Source of the DNA: Hymenopellis radicata
Taxonomy: Eukaryota > Basidiomycota > Agaricomycetes > Agaricales > Physalacriaceae
NCBI GenBank assembly: GCA_015501595.1
Contig: JADNRX010000271.1
Location: forward strand, 1 to 64,000
Direction: 5' to 3'
DNA length: 64,000 nucleotides
The notes under the pieces were generated by a model. That model saw only the letters and a program-made list of their open reading frames with translations, had not been told where the DNA came from and searched no databases. Below are positions 45,167-56,235 of the stretch, piece by piece. Positions within the stretch are counted from its first letter, which is position 1. Each line of letters begins with the position of its first letter. The translations under genes and the position numbers were made by a program.

Positions 45167-46593
45167 AGAAAGGAAAGGATGTGAATGTTGTACAGATTGT
45201 GTGTATGTATGCTGATGTATTAGGGAATGTTGGAGAGGATGTGTACTCATCGAGTGTTGCCATGTCACCCTCTTGCAAGAAGAAATGGTCTTTGAGCTAT
45301 TACACGTGTCGGAGTTTGAATTGACGGTTCAGACCAAATGCCCGCCCTTCTTATACAGGTCCCCGCTGTCCCTCCCGCCACTCTTATACTCTGCCCGCCC
45401 GTCCCCACCAGCGAGGATGTGGACCATGCAAACCGCTTGCTCGCCGCTGTCTCAGCTGATGCCCGCCGTTATGGCACGTTCTGCAGTCCGGGGAGTTTGA
45501 TAAATGATAACGGATAAAGTCTTGGCGGCTGTCCTTTCGTATGAACGCCATGTCATTGCTGCATGTCCGATGCACCAAAGTCTGGCTGTGAATTCAGCAA
45601 GCGCCAGAATCCCAGCTCCTCCGCGTGAGCGAGTTTAGCGATCTTGTTCCTTGTGGTTTACGGGTTTCCATTAGAGGGTACACTGCCGGCTTTGTTGGAC
45701 TATTCGAGGCGCTCGAGGGTCTCACTGCCAATCTTGGAACACGAATTTAAACGTGCCGTCGTACATCGCCCCAATTAATTTCGCGCCGTGGGACTGAATC
45801 ATGTTCAGCAAGAAGGTCAATTTCACACGTAGCAGAGGCCCATTCGAAGAGGTCTCGTTTGTTGATGGGGTTATGCCTAGCACGGTACACGACTATTCTT
45901 ATATACCCTTTGCTTGCAACCTTATCGTGTGTTTTAGATCCCTGCATTAAGTACCAGTCGTGTGCAGTGCATTTGATGGGACTCAGCGAGCAGCAGCTGC
46001 GGCTTTACCTTGATGGGCGTGGCGCACCTATACGTAGGGGTTAGCAGGTGCTTGGTATTCGGTTGCAGGAGGCGAATTTTGTGAATTACTTAGTCGCTGG
46101 ATTGTCAGATTCGCGGGGCTCAGAGTCTCTCGGGCAAGAGGAGCAAATTACGGGGGTAGGATATCTTCGGCAAGCGCAGTGGCTTGTAGCTACGTACAGG
46201 ACAGGTACTTATAGTATATAGAACAATAAAAAAGGTTAAATACACAAATCAATGAGGACAATAACACAATACCGACGAGCACGACAATGTGAATCGCGAG
46301 TCCACATATTTGCACGCGCCGGCATGCAAAGCTCGAATCCCAACATGGATGAGGGGAAGAAGATCAGGAATATATTGGATTGTAACAATCAGAGTCGATT
46401 GGCAATGTGGCGTGAAAACGATGTGCTTCGGAGTGGGGGCTCGGTATGGTAAAATGTCAGCGATGAACCCAGCGGTGATCATCAAGGCAATTTACGAACA
46501 TGAGTTGTTTCATTCTAGAGAAATACACAAATACATAGAATACAAGGGGATCGTAGAAATCAAGATAGTTTAGATAGGAAAGGTTGCTGATAT
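45167..46593. other. Gene-free stretch
   Basis: About 1.4 kb between the aminopeptidase and the C2H2 gene. Only short, unremarkable frames were seen. Confidence 0.45.
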
Positions 46594-47348
46594 TCAGTGG
46601 CGATCCGTACGCGTGAGGGGAGGAGGATGCTTCGTGAAGAGCTCGCGCTTTCGGTCGTCTGTGTACCACGAGCTGATGGGAGGAAGTTGTGGGTGAGCTG
46701 GGTCGTACGGAACGCAGTATCCGAGAACTGGAGGAAGTCTTTGTGAACCTTCGTGCTGTTCGGGTTTCGCGAAAACGTTGGAGCGCTGGGAAGGTGCGTG
46801 GTTCCTCTGAACTGGTTCCTGGTAGGTCCTTCGCGCCGGTCCCGCCTCCACAAACGAAATCAACCTCGGCTGCGGTATGTTCGAGGGCTCCGGGATGTAA
46901 CCGTCGTTCAAGGCCGCCGATGAACGTCCAGAATTTCGGGACTTGAACTCTCTAAGGCGATAACCATGGTGGGACTTGCAATGGTCGGATAGGTTGGTGT
47001 TCACAGAACACTTGAAGGAGCATCCGGGTTCGGGGCATTTGAATGGTTTGTGGCCGATGCTGTTCAACAGATAAATCGATGGTCTTGTAAGAGGAGTAGA
47101 AAGGGGTACTTACTGCGTGTTCATGTGCTCAAGGACTTTGCTCGGGGCGTCCCGACTGCTCGTGCATCCCTCATACGGGCAGCCCCATCGTTTTCTGTAG
47201 AACATCAGGATTGACAGCGACACTGTTGTGAGTTGACGCACTTGTTCTGGGCATCGCGAGCAAGTTCGATTGGTTTAAGCTAGCAGAAAACCTTAAGTAG
47301 AAGATTTGGACAGACATGGATGACACTGACTTTGTGTGCTACAGACAT
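46594..47348 (-). CDS. Two-finger C2H2 zinc-finger protein, intact
   Basis: Four exons (47331-47348, 47242-47279, 47114-47194, 46594-47059) join in phase to 200 aa. The start MSVAHKLKPIELARDAQNK leads into finger 1 (CPYEGCTSSRDAPSKVLEHM, then NTH) and finger 2 (CPEPGCSFKCSVNTNLSDH, then CKSHH). The linker IGHKPFK resembles the classic TGEKPF. Both fingers are C-x4-C-x12-H-x3-H. The tail is rich in Pro, Ser and Arg and ends PLTRTDRH. It is probably a DNA-binding regulator. An intron splits the last His codon of finger 1. A decayed inverted copy is at 22.85-23.69 kb. Confidence 0.85.
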
Positions 47349-47965
47349 GAGTCAGTTGTTGTAAGAATGTGAGGACATCTTTGGAAGTCGGCCAGGCCAA
47401 CCTTTTATAGTTCGAGGGAGACGACCTTTGTCCAGCAAAGTAACTGTAAGTAACTTGGACGTGTCATTTGGCAGACCAAGAGACCGAGCTTGGACCGCTG
47501 TCCAAGTCTGATCGTGTTCCTAATGTTTTATGATCATGGTCGAGGGAGACGACCTTTGTCCACTGGCAGCAAAGTCACTGTCAGTAACTTGGACGTGCCA
47601 TGTGGCAGTCCAAGAGACCGCTGTCCAAGTCTGATCTTGTTCCTAAAATATCCAGTATAATGTCAAGCGAAAGATCAAGTATACATCGCGTTCGTGGTTG
47701 CCACAGTGAGATTCTTAGGCCGCGAAGTGATAGTCTTTGTATCGGCCTCCGGAGAGCGATGGTCTTTGTCATCGCACAAGTAACGGAAGCCGGAGTCGAC
47801 ATGAATAAAACGTTGATCTCAAGCCCAAAATCGTTCCGAGTTGAACGTTGAAGCTTAAGGCTGAGGTCCAGGAAGAAATGAGAGCCTTCGGACTCTTCGG
47901 ATCATAGGGATCAGTGCCGCGCGGAACCAATTGCGCCAATTTAGCCGTGCAAAATTGCCTCATCA
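47349..47965. other. C2H2 upstream region with a local repeat
   Basis: The block cgagggagacgacctttgtcc with ggacgtg.catgtggcag occurs twice (about 47410-47500 and 47540-47620), a diverged tandem duplication. Its inverted counterpart near 22.73-22.80 kb is single. Confidence 0.55.
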
Positions 47966-48858
47966 GTCAGGCACACCGAACCGTATATAAGCCTCACTGG
48001 AGTCCAAATGGACTTTCTTCCCTCCCCCAACCTCGTCCCTCTTACCTATTCTACCTGTCATCCCGTCTCCACTCTTCATATCCCCCAAAGCATCGATATC
48101 TCGTACTCCTGCTTTCTCCACCATGGAGTGTAGGACTACTGGTGACTCGAAATCAGTTCAGACGCTTTTTCGAACGTTTACCTCTCCCGGTATTCTCAAT
48201 GTTTCCCCGATGCTCATCTACCTTTCCCCCAGCTTTCGTACTCCCCCGCACATGCCTCGCATCCATGTATGTATGTCAAGATGTCCTCGTCATCAGCCAA
48301 TTGCTGACTGCCATTGTTACAGTCAACCTGGGCGTTTTCGCAGTCTGGACTTTCCACCCCCGTTCCTCGTCGGCTCTGTAGCCGCCTCGTTCCTTGGACC
48401 CCCGACACCGCTCACATGCCCCGTATCACCAGATGGCAAACACCTAGACGACGAGCCGCCCAGTCAGTTTGTTAGCGCTTCCAAATTTTTCTCTGGAGGC
48501 TTGGACACTCGCTGTAAATTGTCCGCCACATCTTCACGTCGCCTACGTGCAAGTTCTTCTGCGGCTTTTGAAAGCAGGCCATCGATTTCCTGAACACTTT
48601 ATCTATTTCACCCCCTGGAAACGTACGGCGCCGTCGGACGAACCAGTTCACTCACGACCTGCGGTGTCAACTTAACTTGGCGTCTGACCTGCGGCCAATC
48701 AGGAGGCAGCTGTATCGGTTGTGGCTGCTGGAATGGGGATGCTCACGGTCTGGTTCCTTACATAGAGATCTTGGGCCTGGAATTTAAATCTCATTTTACC
48801 ACCCCCCCCATCTTTTGTGCTTTGTCTGCCACAACTTCAAGCTTCAAGATCCGTCAAG
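47966..48858 (+). promoter_or_regulatory. Upstream region of the ferric reductase gene
   Basis: cgtatataagcc near 47981 is a good TATA match, followed by a pyrimidine-rich stretch and a 40-codon open frame starting at atggactttcttccc. The reductase start at 48859 is more than 800 bases downstream, so the TATA may serve a long leader or a separate small transcript. No iron-responsive GATA cluster was noted. Confidence 0.3.
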
Positions 48859-51240
48859 ATGGGATTAACCTGGCTCACGCATCCTGTGCTTTGGCATTCG
48901 TCCAGAGAGTCGGGAGGACCGAAAGAGATGCTGACCGACGCCGAGAACAAGCTCATCAGAAGCAAATGGCACGATGTGGGTATTCTCGCCGCAACATCGA
49001 GAGCGCTCTGACTGGTTTGCAGTGGTATCAAGCAGATTGGGACTATGGACAAACGACTCTAGCATTCTTCTGCACTGGTATCGCAATCATGTTGCTCTTC
49101 CAGCTCGTCTCCAAGTTGCGAGCGCGAAGGTTTGGGTGCCATTCTCCCCCTCTCATACGGCGTTTCCTGATTTTTCCACAATTCGACGTTACAGCCAGCG
49201 GCGCAGCACTTCGACTGGACTACCTAGCGGCGTCGACCGTATCGTTGCTGCTTGCCGATATGCAGCCGCTCGCCAATTCCGTGTACGCAAATTCGACTGG
49301 TACTCGCCGCCTCTTGGCGTCGTCGTCGCCCTCTGCGGTATCCTCACCTACCTCATGGGTAAGTAATAGTTTCTGTTTCCCCGTTTTCAATGAAACTTAC
49401 GATACATCCAGCGCTACTCCTCTCAGCGAGACCCTACTATTGGCCCAATGACAACATGGGCGACAGTCCTCCAATCGCTACTAGAGCTGGTTGGATGTCT
49501 ATCGCAGTTATGCCTTTTATGATGTACGTTGTTTATTCCTCGGTGCCCCTTCTTAGTTGATACGTTTCACAGCGTATTCGCCACAAAAGTCAATTGGATC
49601 GGAATACTAGCAGGGACGTCGCATGAGAAACTTCAGACCTATCACCGGTGGACTGCGTTCTTCATGTGTAAGTTTCCTAGTCTAAGTCTTCGAGCAACGA
49701 TCTCAGCTTATATCCGCACAGGGATCACTTCGTTGGTACACACCTTCCCATACATTATCAACTTGACGCGTATGGGTATGATGCAAGAGGAATACGAGAC
49801 GTCGTCATTTTATTGGACTGGGATCGCTGCTCTGATTCCTCAAGTCTGCTAATTCATCCTTACGCGTGAAAAACGTCACTAACCTCGTTGCAGACATACC
49901 TCGTAGGACTCTCATGGGGTATCTTCCGGAACCGGTACTATGAAATCTTCAAGAAGTACGTTATAATCTTCGTCCTACAACATGGTACTAACAGAGCACG
50001 TTAGACTCCACTTCATGTACGATCAATAATACCTTGAGGTTATCTTTGATACCAATAGCCCTCCTAGCGCATCAGGCATCTTCATGGCTGCCCTCTTCAT
50101 ACACGTAGACTTCACCTTAACCTCTTGGTGCGTCCTGTGAATCAGCACCACACGCCGCCAATACTCAACCTTTCCTTTATCATCCAGGGACTACTTCTGG
50201 GCCACCCTCGGACTATACAGCACCTCCTGGCTCATCCGGGTCCTCCGCACGCACTACTACAGCGGAATCGGCCTCCCCGCCATCGTCGAAACGCTCCCAG
50301 ACAACATGCTCAAAGTATCTGTCCAAATTCCGGACCGACTCAAGTGGACTCCGGGCCAAAACGTCTTCATCCGCTTCCTCGGCTTGGGACCCCACTTCTT
50401 CAGCTCCCACCCGTTCACGGTCGCTTCTATACCCACAGAGGATCGTCGTTCCCTCGACTTGGTGTTGCGAGTGAAGGGAGGCATCACGCGCAGGCTGGCG
50501 AATATCGCTGAGGGGAAGACGGCCAAGTCGATGCGCGTCTTCGTTGATGGGCCATATGGAGGACTGGCGTTCTCGTTGAGAGACTTTGATGCTGTGTATT
50601 TGATTGCTGGTGGTAGCGGTACGTCGTCCTCATTCAACTACACGCGGTGGTGTTGATTGACAATGTATAGGAGCCAGCTTCACTGTGCCCTTGCTTCTGG
50701 ATCTCATTCAAGGGTATAAAGCTGGAATGGTCTGCAAGCGAATCGTGTATATCGTTGCAGTTAAAACCACCGAGGGGATGGCTTGGATGGATGGCGACCT
50801 GGCTGTGGCTCAGCAGGCCCTGGGAGATGAGATACTCGACGTTCAGATTTATGTTACCAGCGACGGAGACAGCAACGTTGGAGAGGAAGATGCGAACTCG
50901 AGGTCTGTATCCGAGAAGGAAGGAGCGTCTACGCATCGTCTAGGCCGACCTAACTTGCCGCTCATGATATTTGAGGCGTGTAAGGTAAACAACGGTCGAG
51001 TCGCGTTTGCTGGTGGGTGTTTTTATTTGCCAAGATACGGATAACCTTGTTGATGTTGTTCGATAGCATGTGGTCCCGACTCGTTGCTTTACGATGTACG
51101 CAACGCCGTTGCTGATCGTCAGCTCGCCATTGCAGATGGATTTGGGAGATGCAAGGATGTCTATCTGCACACAGAAAGTTTCGGGTCAGTGATCTCTCCC
51201 CGGACCATAATACAATTCTGAATATGATTATAGATGGTGA
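48859..51240 (+). CDS. Ferric reductase (FRE family), plasma-membrane metalloreductase
   Basis: Reduces Fe(III) or Cu(II) at the cell surface with electrons from NADPH through FAD and two hemes. Thirteen exons (48859-48975, 49023-49129, 49195-49358, 49412-49523, 49573-49667, 49722-49843, 49894-49955, 50005-50016, 50059-50127, 50188-50618, 50671-51012, 51067-51184, 51234-51240) join in phase to 585 aa. An N-terminal helix (TTLAFFCTGIAIMLLFQLV) precedes the ferric reductase domain. Heme ligands fit HRWTAFFMWITSLVH (H-x13-H) and LHF...FIHV. The FAD site is HPFTVASIP, the NADPH site GGSGASFTVPLL, and the C-terminal NAD block ACGPDSLLYDVRNAV; the end is TESFGW. Two micro-exons (12 and 7 nt) are noteworthy. 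No paired multicopper oxidase or permease is nearby. Confidence 0.95.
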
Positions 51241-51429
51241 ACGAAGAAATAGCTGACGTTCTGATAGTGAAAATGTAGTCGAGTTTTCACAGTTGCGATG
51301 AACCCAGGACAGTTTAAATACTCAATGATCAATATCTTGCTCGATACATCACGCTGCATGAACAGAAAACAACCTGAACACCTCGCCTCCAGAAACTTTT
51401 CATTGACAATGCCACGCTAGAACGATGTG

Positions 51430-51925
51430 ACCCAAAAGTATCCTCAAGGTCGAGCAGTGGAGCACGGGAGAAGAAAACTCACGAGAAGCGCCAACGTCTG
51501 GCCATGGTATCGCAAAGCGATGGGAGTACTAAGAGGGATATTAAACGGCAGCACCGGAGCGAACGCGGCCGTCGAGTTCGGAAGACAAAGTTGCAGACTA
51601 GCTAGGTAACCAAGCCTCCTTTGAAACATGAGCAAGCGCGATGTAGGAGAGTCTCGCTCATGTTCTAAAGGAGGCTGGGTTTTCGAGCTAGTTGCAGACT
51701 CGAGTGGAAATCGCTGACAGGAAGGAATACAACGCGACGGATGCTTTGGTTTGGATCGTGATCTTGGACGCCACGCACGACGCGACTATCGAGGGACGGG
51801 AGATAGCCGACAGTAAAGAAACTTGGAAGTCGATGCAGATGAATGGGAGCATGAAATCGAGTTGGAGTATGAGTATGAAGAGGATGAAAAGCATCATACG
51901 TGGATACAAAGTATTTCTAGATTTC
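51430..51925 (+). pseudogene. Inverted, broken copy of the 20.9-kb hypothetical gene's 3' part
   Basis: Matches the last third of the gene at 20880-22052 in opposite orientation: AMVSQSDGSTKRD-type region, then TRVEIADRKEYNATDALVWI and TIEGREIADSKE. It is interrupted by a 92-bp foldback element and frameshifted before the acidic tail. No start or 5' half is present. Confidence 0.85.
51599..51690. mobile_element. 92-bp foldback MITE with 9-bp target duplication
   Basis: Target GTTGCAGAC is duplicated at 51590-51598 and 51691-51699. The intact paralogue at about 21.1 kb (minus strand) has a single copy, proving insertion. The element begins TAGCTAGGTAACCAAGCCTC and its right end in reverse complement begins TAGCTCGAAAACCCAGCCTC, giving inverted ends of about 35 bp around a short loop. 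The 9-bp duplication fits Mutator-like (MULE) elements; the class is inferred from that size only. Confidence 0.85.
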
Positions 51926-51959
51926 GCTTTATTTCCACATCCCAACCACATCCGACATC

Positions 51960-52075
51960 ACAGACGCTCCTTGAGACTTGTTAGATAGAGTTAAATGTTA
52001 TGGGGATGCATTATAGAGATTCTTGACGCGCAAATGATTTATACAGGCACAACTTGCCACTGCCCGGCCATGGTA
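51960..52075. repeat. Inverted repeat partner of 55611-55860
   Basis: The reverse complement (catttgcgcgtcaagaat, ccccataacatttaac) matches 55761-55850, and the block ggcaagttgtgcct matches near 55628-55641. The partner has about 110 extra bases in the middle. Role unknown. Confidence 0.7.
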
Positions 52076-52088
52076 GTAGTAGTAGTAG
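52074..52088. repeat. (TAG)5 tail of the retroelement
   Basis: Read on the minus strand this is a (CTA)n tract at the 3' end of the non-LTR element, a typical simple-repeat tail. Confidence 0.65.
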
Positions 52089-53833
52089 ATTACAGCCACG
52101 GTCCCCTCAGGGACAGGCTACTTAAGGTACAGGAGGAATGTAATAAGCTAGTTAAAGGACACCTACTCCGTTGATGTCTCCAGCAGTGTCATCGTCTCAG
52201 AAGTCACTTCGCAAGGCAACAAGGACAAAACCTTCCAATGTCGGAGTGAACGCCATGGAGGGCATGTTGACCTAGTTGCAATCTGTACGCGTCGTAGATA
52301 ATGTCGAAGTGTGGTTGTGATATGCACTGATGGCCCGTCTTCCTGTGGCTCGAGCCTTCCATGCAGTAGATATAGAGACACCGATCCAGCAATTTTCTTG
52401 TCAAGGGTGTCGGCCTGTGACGCCTTTATTGTGCGTATGAGGTAGTCGATGGAGTTGGGTGTCATGGTTTCGAGGACTGGTAGAGCTCGTACCGGGTGTG
52501 ACGAGGTTGCGAACGATGTAATGACACGATCGAGATCGCCGAACCACGAGCAATGCTCGTTGTACAAGTCTTCGGACACCTGGAGGGCGAGACGGGCGTA
52601 ATGGGTGGGCGACAGTGTGACGAGGTATTTCAAGTATGATAAGCAAAGAACAAGACGTCGGCACCACAATGGCTGGAGTCCCAACTCTGTGAACAGAACA
52701 GATGTGGACGACCGCGTCCCCAGACCTAGAACCCGGCGCAGGGTTGACACCTGAACCGCCTCCAAAAGCGAGAGTGCGGCGTCATCAACATCTGGCGATA
52801 TGCCCGCACCATGGATAAGGTGGCAATCGACCAAAGTGGTGTACAGTTGTACGGCTGTTTCTGGTGGGATGTTTCCACGTCCGACGTGAAGTTCGAGGGC
52901 GAAGAGACCTCCGAAAGCACACGACTGTGCGACATGTGCCTTGTTCTTATAAGGCTTCGCGAAGACATTCCGTTCTGTGGAGTTGAATGTGACGCCGACA
53001 TAAACTCCTTCGCACTTGAAGGGGATGGGAACGCCATCGAAGGAAAAGTGGGGCATAGTCTTGTCGAAGGGCCCGAAGACCATGATTGATGACTTGCCTG
53101 GGCTGAGCTCCAAAATAATTTGCCCGGCACCAGACGGACAAAGAGTCGAGATGTGTCTGCAGCCCGACGCATGACTGGGACAGGACAATGAGATCGTCGG
53201 CGTGCTCAAGGTGGGTTACATGATTTCCGCGCAAACACGCGTCGTCGGGATGAGGCGGCAAGGAAAGCGTGGATAGGAAGATATTCCAAAGTGTAGGTGA
53301 AGCCGGATCGATCGCCCATGAGAACACCACACAACGACTTGAAAGCTTCGGAAATGTACCCGCCAGCCTTTACGACATAAGTCATCTTTGCGTAGAGCAT
53401 GCGCACCCAATCAAAGTAGCGCCCGGTCAAACCAGCATCAGCGGGCTTCAACCAAAGAGATGCATGGTTCATTGATGCGAAAGCATTTCCACGAACGCGA
53501 CGTACAGCGTCTTCCCGTGAGCACGAGCCTGCTCGATAAGTGTGCGCAGGATGAAGACGTTATTATTCGTACGGTATGTGGGACGAAAGCCGTTTTGCGA
53601 CAGTAGCGGGATATTGGCTTCCTCAACCGCGCGCGTCAGCTTTGCGTTGAATATGATCGATGCGAAACGGAGCAGGCAGCTCTGCAAACCAATTCCACGG
53701 TATTCCTTTGGATCATGGAGGTCGCGTTTTGGTCCTGTCTTTGGAATGCCGTGTGGACGTTTAGTTTTGAGCTTAGACTTGCCCGACCTTGAGCACATAA
53801 ACAAGCTAGCCTCGCTCTCGGCCATAAGGCCGG
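52089..53833 (-). mobile_element. 5'-truncated, inactive non-LTR retrotransposon (LINE, RT domain)
   Basis: The minus strand gives reverse transcriptase blocks in order across at least three frames: EYRGIGLQSCLLRFASIIFN, QNGFRPTYRTNNNVFILRTL, a broken catalytic block (VAFVE then AFASMNHASLW, where FVD and AFD are expected), GVLMGD and PASPTLWNIFLSTL. The LEHADDLIVLS block then has the DD pair intact. The long downstream frame 52163-53209 is the post-RT part. No endonuclease domain remains, so the 5' end is missing. Frameshifts lie near 53470, 53290 and 53130. It is Tad/Jockey-like in general form, but the clade was not determined. Confidence 0.85.
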
Positions 53834-54027
53834 CCCGTTGACGTCACTAGCATATAGCGCATGATTTTCAGGCTTTCCGTTCCAATTCGTGAAGAGAATA
53901 CAAAGAGAAAGAGTCGGACGTAGATACGTAGCATTGAGGACATGGTAACCAAGCCTCGCGGATCGTAGGGTTGAATGAAGAAAAAATGTTCTATGAACGA
54001 AAAAGCCACGCTAAAAAGACCCGCCCT

Positions 54028-54673
54028 CTACTCTTCCGACGTCGAGGCCTGACGCGCTGGGGGCGCGCCTCCGCCAACGTTGCTTAGAATAGGCTTAAGG
54101 ACACTGAGGTAGGTCACTTGAGCACCCTGAAAAAAAGACGTTAGTCAGGGCGGAGGTACGTGGCCGACGCGTGTGCTTACCCGGAAGTAGGGAAGCTGGA
54201 GCCAGGCAATGAAGAGGGTCTTGAAGGCGAAATACCATGGGATATAGTAGAGGACGAGGCGGAGAGCAATGCTCTCGGTGAAGTTGAAAAAGCCGAACAC
54301 GACCCAGTAGGTGAGCCACTGAATGTCGTCCTGCGGCGAGGGCGACTCGATAGCCTTGAAGGACAAATATGCGGGGAGAGCCCAGCCGACGAGGTTGGAG
54401 ACGGGAGCAGCGAGGGCGTTGAATATGTGCAGGAACACCAGGAAGAACGCGCCACCGAGAACGGCGTACGCCTTGGGCACTTGTGTGCGCTGCTCGAGGT
54501 TGAGCAGGATGGGATACTTGGTGAGCTGCGTGCCACGAATTAGCACACGACCACCACCGCAAGCAAAAACTACGGAGACGAACCTCCTTGTCGAGCTGGT
54601 TGTAGTAGTAGCCAGCCTTGTTCTGTACCTGGACGAACACAGGGTGCTGCTGCAATTTTTCGGCGGCGGACAT
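54028..54673 (-). CDS. YOP1: Yop1 / DP1 / HVA22 family ER membrane-shaping protein
   Basis: A reticulon-like protein that bends tubular ER membranes. Three exons (54584-54673, 54181-54525, 54028-54126) join in phase to 177 aa, the usual size. The start is MSAAEKLQQHPVFVQVQNKA. Two long hydrophobic hairpins follow: AYAVLGGAFFLVFLHIFNAL with LVGWALPAYLSFKAIESP, and the DDIQWLTYWVVFGFFNFTES signature with IPWYFAFKTLFIAWLQLP. The tail is short (ARQASTSEE). It is divergently paired with OST5 across about 230 bases. Confidence 0.97.
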
Positions 54674-54902
54674 CTGGGTGGAAACGGCGACGTCAGCACT
54701 TGCGACAACAGCGAGGAAACAGCGTGGCCGTCGTGGGCAACGACGACGAGCAGGCACGCGTGCTCACCGTGAAAATAAACAGTTAAAGGTCGTTGACAAC
54801 GGATGGAGGTGGTTGCAGTGTGAGAGAGAGAGACCCCGGCGCCGAGCGAAGCCTTATCCTTTGCTTACACGTGTTTGGCACGGTACGTCAGCATCCACCA
54901 CC
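54674..54902. promoter_or_regulatory. Shared divergent promoter region YOP1/OST5
   Basis: Short gap between two divergent ER-protein genes, containing a gagagagagaga tract near 54822. Co-regulation is inferred from layout only. Confidence 0.45.
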
Positions 54903-55254
54903 ATGAGCGAATATGAAACCGTCAAGGTAGATGACACCCTCCCGTCTGTTTGTCTGAATCAAATATAACGGGTTCCCTAGGCACTACATGCCAGTCTGCC
55001 GCCCTTTGCGCCCCTCATTAGCGTCGCCCTCCTCCCATATCTCGCGCTCATTCTCCTGTCTGCCACGTTTGCACTGACGTTCTACTTCTCCACGTATGTC
55101 TCACTCGGTCTCACCCTTATCGTCCATTTACCCCGTCACCAGCCTCACAAAAGACACTCTGCCAGTCAGCGAATTCCGAGTCGCGACGCTTGCCAGCATT
55201 CTCGGTGGCTTCGGCGTTGTCGCCCTGTTCTGTACCGTCGGTGTCCCCGTCTAG
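54903..55254 (+). CDS. OST5: OST5 / TMEM258-like subunit of the oligosaccharyltransferase complex
   Basis: A small ER membrane subunit of the enzyme that transfers the glycan to nascent proteins. Three exons (54903-54926, 54981-55093, 55143-55254) join in phase to 82 aa. The start is MSEYETVKALHASLPPFAPL. Helix 1 is ISVALLPYLALILLSATFAL and helix 2 ATLASILGGFGVVALFCTVG, ending VPV, with the luminal loop STLTKDTLPVSEFR between them. The second helix and the short V-x-V end fit the Ost5/TMEM258 pattern. Assignment rests on that pattern and size. Confidence 0.8.
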
Positions 55255-56235
55255 TCGCGTCGCCGTACGCGCCATTTGTATCCATTTCCACTGGGAGGAA
55301 AATAATTTATTGCATATCAGCAACGTGTCACGTAGCAACCGCAGCATTCATTCATTCGCTTGTCAAATACGGCTGATAGCCATCCTGCCCAAATAGCTTG
55401 ACTCTACTGATGATGAGTGCATGGCACACGACTCTGGAAAAGAAACTTGCTTTCGCGCAATGGGCCAGCGCGTACATTTGCTTCCGGGACGCCCTCTATC
55501 CCGGCGGCCGTCTTCCGCTGTACAGCTGTGGCTAGTTTTTCGACCTTCTCAGTCGACCTAAAATGTTCGTTGACAAGCGCATTGGATGTGCTCAAGGTCG
55601 GGCAAGTCTCTACGACTATGGCCGGGTGGCAAGTTGTGCCTAGAAACAAGCGCGCATGTTAGACTCGATGCCAGTCGCTTCACCAAGCCGATCGGATCGT
55701 TGGCGCGGTGTCCTCATCCCCTCAAAAACAGGCGTTGAGCGGCTGCTTCGAGACTACGTGCATGTAAATCATTTGTCGCGTCAAGAATGTCTATAATGTA
55801 TCCCCATAACATTCAACTCTATCTGACAAGCCTCGAGGAGAGTTTTACTTGAATGGAGATGAGCAAGCCCGTACCCGCATCTCTTTGGAAAGCTTGTGAA
55901 GGCCTTTTGTCTTAATTACTGCTATAATCATTGTACGAAGAACAACGCGACCTGTCAATACCTCGACGCTTGATCTTAAGCACCATGAATGGTCAAAAGA
56001 ATTTCGGTGCCCGCGCGCATACAAAAGCCCAGGGTGGGGCAGTTATCGGTCTTGGACGTCTTGCTAGTATACCGCAGCGACCTTATCAGACCAGCTACTT
56101 CCGAAATGTGAGTTCAATTGGTACAATTGCAATTGCATTAATTTGCATATACAGATGCAATCCCCAACACTTCTTGTGTGATCAATCCCTCTTACACGTA
56201 GTCAGAGAAAAAGGCGTGGTTGCTAAACAACAGAG
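55255..56235. other. Intergenic stretch with inverted repeat partner
   Basis: Contains 55611-55860, the inverted partner of 51960-52075. No gene recognised; short open frames at 55.4-55.65 kb on both strands look like chance. Confidence 0.45.

Noticed and set aside
45167..46593. Possible gene between the aminopeptidase and the C2H2 gene
   Set aside because: All frames are short, lack plausible splice partners and show no family motif.
52811..53089. 92-aa plus-strand frame
   Set aside because: It is the antisense of the retroelement's post-RT region.
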